This document shows, one piece after another, positions 60,401 through 64,000 of a DNA stretch of 64,000 nucleotides; the first letter of the stretch is position 1, and every line of letters begins with the position of its first letter. Source of the DNA: Asterochloris sp. CNOR1 (Eukaryota; Chlorophyta; Trebouxiophyceae; Trebouxiales; Trebouxiaceae); NCBI GenBank assembly GCA_963969365.1, contig OZ017748.1, forward strand, positions 2,663,001 to 2,727,000, read 5' to 3'. Made by a program: the position numbers and the translations under genes. The notes under the pieces were generated by a model. That model was not told the DNA's origin, searched no databases, and saw nothing but the letters and a program-made list of their open reading frames with translations.

Positions 60401-63400
60401 TGATGGACTTCCAGCCGCGCCTGGGCGTGGTCACACGCTCCCTGGCCCTGGCTGGACCCGACCTGATCCACTTTGTGCTCGTCTGCGGGATGGTCTTCAT
60501 CGGCTACGCCATGATGGCTCATCTCATCTTTGGCAACACCATCGAGGTGGGCACAGGCGGTGCATGCAGGCGCCTCCTCCGCCTCAGGCTGTGTCTGAAG
60601 GGCAGGCCAGCGGGTCACGCACTGGCCACGCTTCCAGCAGGCATGCCTAGGGCTCAGAGAAAGCAGCACAGTGGCTTGCACACAACTCTTAGGGTGTCTT
60701 TGGGGCATTACTTTGCTGTGCAGGGCAGCATCTCTGTGTGCCCTATGCAAGAATCTGCGATTTGATGTGTTCAGCCTTGCTGCTCTGCCAGCCCACACCT
60801 GACATCATGCATCTGGCTGCAGAAATTTGCCACCTTTGGCAGCGCGGTCAACACCTGCTTTGCCATCTTGCTGGGCGACATCAGCGTCAATGACGACCTC
60901 AAGATGCTGTCAGGCCTGCAAGGCGTGGCTGCCACTCTGTTCTTCTGGTCATTTGAGCTCCTGGTGTTCATGGTGCTGCTCAACTTCCTGCTGGCTATCA
61001 TTGTGGACGCCTTCAGCGAGGTCAAGGAAAACACCCATGAGACCACAGGTGGGCTAGAATTCCAGCAGCAAGCAGTCAGTGGCAGACTTTATTCGTAGAG
61101 GCACGAAGAGCCTCTGACAGGCTAAGTGGCTTGGGCTGTACGCCTCTACATGGTCAAGGCAGGTGTGGAGCTGTTTGCTACTGCACTTGGCAGCTGCGCT
61201 TGGGACAAGGCCCGAATCTTTGAATCCCTACCTGGCTGTTTCAGATTCTGGGTTGGGCAAGGTGCACATGGTGGGGTGTGTACAGACGTGCCCCGGCTGC
61301 ACAAGGGCAGTGCTGCAGCAACGTGCGCCGGCTGGCTACAGGCCTGCACACGGAGGTCAGTCAGATGATCCGCGAGCAGTGGCGCAGCCTCATGGCCAGC
61401 ACCTTCAAGGGGCGGGGCATCCCTGACAGCCGCCTGCGGGAGCTGCTGGACCAGTGGGAGGGCGAAGACCCCCAGGCCCTGGCCGAGGCCAATGTGAGTC
61501 TGAGCTTGCAGCATCGTTTCTTTGGCGGCAGTTCCAGGCATGTCTGGTCCTTTCTGTTGCAATGCCAGGGGACGTTGTAGGCCCTGGCCATGGCAGAGTG
61601 AGGTTTTTTGAAACACACAGCAGGGTTGTAGTGGCAGAACATGGGTGCTCTTGGGCTCTGAGGCCAATTGCCAGGGGATGCCCTCGGCCCGGGCTGAGGC
61701 CCCTAGTATCATGTGATTACTGCTCACGGACAGTGCGCACCTGTGGCATGAAAGTGGTGTGGGAACACCATTAGACACGTGTACTTGTCAGCCTATCTGC
61801 TCATGGGTCCCTTTCCTCAGATGGCAGCCAATCAGCCCCAGGGTGCCAGTTGTCAGTCTGATGCCAGCTTCGCACAGCATGGCAACAGCCACCTGAATGT
61901 TGGCAGAAGCGGCCACTGGCTTGCAGCAGACAGCTGATGGCCTGTGCAGTATGGTGTCATGAGCAGTAGAGAGCAGGCTGCTGGCCGCGATGCAGTGCAC
62001 TTGCGGTGTGCCCAGAAGCCTCAACGCAGGGTCCTCCCGCCAGAAGTGGGTGCAGCTTGCTGCGCCTGCCACAGTCAGGCATGGCCTTGCCAGCAGCCAC
62101 CTCCAGGATTTGGTGCAGGATTGCGTAGGGCGCCTGCCTGTGGAGCGGGCTGCATAAAGTAACCCTTGCGCCGCTGAAGCGTGGGACCATTATCACAACC
62201 AAGGCCCGTGCATGCTGCTATGTCAGCTCCCTGAGCCAGTCGTTTCAACTGCAGGAGAAGGAGACAAAGGGCGAAACCCATGAGAAGCGGCTGCGCATCC
62301 TGGGCGAGGAGATGAATACGGAGGAGCTCAAGGAGGTGCTTCAGGTCAGTGGATGGGTGGCGCTCTGAGCCTGCCATCCTGCCTGCCAGGTCATGGTATG
62401 CTGCATGCTTGCCCTGGACTGTGCATCGTGCTGCACTGTGCATGGTGCCAGCGGGTGGCAGCGCCATACCACTGGAGCCAAGACAGCCTTGGTTGCCCAG
62501 CGGTCAGGTCACGGTGCCAGATCATGCAGCAGCAGCCTCTATCCAAGCCACCTTGACAGATGTCAGCAACACTCTCAACGAGGTCCCAGGAGCAGCCTGT
62601 TCTCTATCCTCTGCCATGCCACTGTAGCGCAGCTGGCTCAGCCTATACATGGGCAGCTCATGTGCACTGGGTCACCCAGCTGCCATCAGTGCCAGCAGCT
62701 GTCAACCTCTGGCAGGTCTGGCTGCCCTACAGGGGCAAGCTGCCAGCAGCAGCTGCCAGGAATTCCAGCCTCCCAGACATGCAGCAACCCTTGGCAGCTC
62801 ATCTGCGATATCTGCAGGCCTGCCAGCGGGCCTGCCTGGCCTCCAGGAAAGTGGCGCCCAGGGCGCAGTGGGTAGGCATCATTGCAGCCCCTGCCCATGT
62901 CCTGGATTTCACACTGTCCGATGTGCAGGCCTGCCTGCACGACATGCTGCCCCAGGACCGCCCCGAGGCCAGTAAGCCTTCCCTGTGGAACTGCTGGCGC
63001 CCCAAACCGCCAGCCCACGCTGTGAACGAGGAGGAACTGGACAAGGCAGCAGAGTACGTGGTGTCCAGGTTTGGGGTGTACAGCGACGACGAGGAAGAGT
63101 CTGACGATGAGGATGAGTGGGAGGGCGGCAAGGTGGGCAGGTCCTGCTGTAAGCCTTGTTGAGCGCTGGTGTTACCATAAGTAGGAGGGCAGCAGGGGTG
63201 TCTCTGCACTGCTCTGCCTCCAGCGACGACGAGGAAGAGTCAGACAAGCAGCATGAGTGGAGGCCGGCAGGGTACGTTGCAGGCACAGCATGCAGCTTTG
63301 TTTCTCTGAAGGCTGGTCTGGGAATGGGTGGAGGCCCAGCAGGGTCATGTGTGCACTTCTTTGCCTCCAGAGGGCAGCAAGGTGGGCTGCCCCTGCATGA

Positions 63401-64000
63401 GCTCAACGAGCATGTCAGCCTGCAGCGCTTGACTGCAGTGCCCCCATCACAGAGCGGTCACAGAGCTGTCAGAGCGAGTCCTGGTGAAGCCTGTGTCCAA
63501 GAGCCAAGCGTGTCATGTGAAGAGTGCTGCAGCAGGGGGTGTGCATGTGCCTCGACTCAAGCCCGCTGCGCCTGCCCTGCCCGCAGAAGAAGGACGCGCA
63601 TGCGATCAGCGACGCCCAGCTGGAAAAGGAGCGGGAGCAGCTGGCCAAGGCGTTGGAGCGCCTGGCAGATGTGCAGCACGAGCTGGCTGATGGCCAGCGC
63701 AACCTCATGAACGGTGAGCTGCCGCCTGCTGCCTCTGCTTGATGCGCAGCACAACCTGGCTGGTGGCCCGCATGACCCCATGAAAGGTGAGCTGCTGCCT
63801 GCTGCCTCTGCTCAATGGGAAGCACGACCTGGCTGGCAGCAGCTTACAAATCACCGGATGGGTGGCAGTGCGCAAGGCCAGGCTCCTGCAGCTTGCAGGC
63901 TGCTTCACTCGTTGCTGTGCGCAGGACCTATGTGTAGCACAGACTGGGGTTGGAGGCATGCTGCCCCTGCTTTCTAAACTTCTGCACAGCTGGCTTGCTG
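51415..64000 (+). CDS. Polycystin-2-like TRP cation channel (3' end off window)
   Basis: Six-helix TRPP-type cation channel. Exon 1 (51415-51474) is MLRKKLAQSAVAQQPYAPVS. TM1 lies in LFTFLGFVALFLSVLYLQRG (52.2 kb). A very long extracellular loop follows (52.6-58.8 kb), with CGDGICEEPFEYPSYGSFGC, many N-glycosylation sequons (NTTISVNYTT), Cys-rich exons and two coiled-coil exons at 56.09-56.73 kb. It closes with polycystin-type blocks (GFRSFNLVNLFGNG; TKAIFVSFNADLQLFTQSII). TM2 is VRLVLEVVLFLAICANIVIE and TM3 VVDFVSVVLLFTAAILWIDF. TM4-5 lie at about 60.32-60.55 kb (GVNILLLIARILKLMDF; LIHFVLVCGMVFIGYAMMAH). The pore is FGSAVNTCFAILLGDISVND, and TM6 ELLVFMVLLNFLLAIIVDAF (60.82-61.05 kb). The cytoplasmic tail has helical and acidic exons (SDDEEESDDEDEW) and QLEKEREQLAKALERLADVQ. 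About 25 exons; several boundaries are approximate. Chlorophyte PKD2 homologues share the CGDGxCE module. Confidence 0.9.
56090..56731 (+). other. Coiled-coil insertion in the polycystin extracellular loop
   Basis: Two exons (about 56090-56320 and 56493-56731) encode a Pro patch (APEPPPPPASQQ) and heptad-like helices (LQSGQVALQSDITSLQTDVN; AASAEQTAASLAAIQNLQAQ). They are rich in A, Q and L and lie between the Cys-rich exons and the later polycystin-domain exons. Confidence 0.6.
63081..63260 (+). repeat. 140-bp-offset duplication near polycystin exon end
   Basis: 63081-63120 (encoding SDDEEESDDEDEW) recurs at 63221-63260 with changes near its end, exactly 140 bp downstream. The first copy ends its exon at GGCAAG|GTGGGC. 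The second is followed by GCAGG|GTACGT, and a third fragment (AGGGCAGCAAG|GTGGGC) lies near 63372. The second copy may be a real small exon or an intronic duplicate. Confidence 0.7.
63673..63842 (+). repeat. 73-bp tandem repeat across a polycystin 5' splice site
   Basis: Units start at 63673, 63746 and 63819 (last one partial). Unit 1 contains the exon end (HELADGQRNLMN) and AACG|GTGAGCTGCCGCCTG. Unit 2 repeats both, with AAAG|GTGAGCTGCTGCCTG. Period is exactly 73 bp, so coding phase is not kept between units. Confidence 0.85.

Overview
The window looks like nuclear DNA of a green alga (Chlorophyta), most likely a trebouxiophyte. Genes are intron-dense, with short GT-AG (and some GC-AG) introns that nearly all end in TGCAG. 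TGTAA, the usual chlorophyte poly(A) signal, follows several stop codons. The proteins match plant or algal families: a KUP potassium carrier, plastid malonyl-CoA:ACP transacylase, plant-type mitochondrial uL24 and an algal-type polycystin. The species cannot be fixed from sequence alone. All exon models are read by eye from splice signals and protein-family fit; no alignment was run.

Layout, left to right. A membrane-anchored alpha/beta hydrolase (minus) runs off the left end. It diverges from a long plus-strand gene for an SR-type, U2AF65-like RNA-binding protein with three RRMs and a Q/P-rich tail (2413-9316). SEC13 (minus, 10210-11725) follows. A full-coding-length non-LTR retrotransposon (11894 to about 16.75 kb) sits directly upstream of SEC13, with ORF1 and ORF2 in one reading frame separated by a single TAG. 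Then come a beta-hydroxyacid dehydrogenase (minus), a low-molecular-weight tyrosine phosphatase and phosphomannomutase (both plus), and a minus-strand run of NADP-malic enzyme, KUP K+ transporter, a Tah18/ATR3 diflavin reductase and a transportin-SR-type importin. The importin shares a 66-bp start-to-start divergent promoter with mitochondrial uL24 (plus). A tRNA-like sequence lies downstream of uL24. Next are a TBC1D19-type TBC protein (minus), CNOT9/Rcd1 (plus), plastid malonyl-CoA:ACP transacylase (minus), and a very large polycystin-2-like channel gene (plus, from 51415) that runs off the right end.

These are mostly single-copy housekeeping genes of unrelated pathways: splicing and mRNA decay (U2AF-like, SR-protein import, CNOT9), secretion (SEC13), glycosylation (PMM), NADPH and lipid supply (malic enzyme, MCAT), cytosolic Fe-S assembly (Tah18), ion transport (KUP, polycystin) and mitochondrial translation (uL24). 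I see no operon-like pathway cluster. The notable signals are in genome architecture: the single-frame LINE, repeated tandem duplications that copy an exon end together with its 5' splice site, five well-supported GC-AG introns, and very tight gene spacing.
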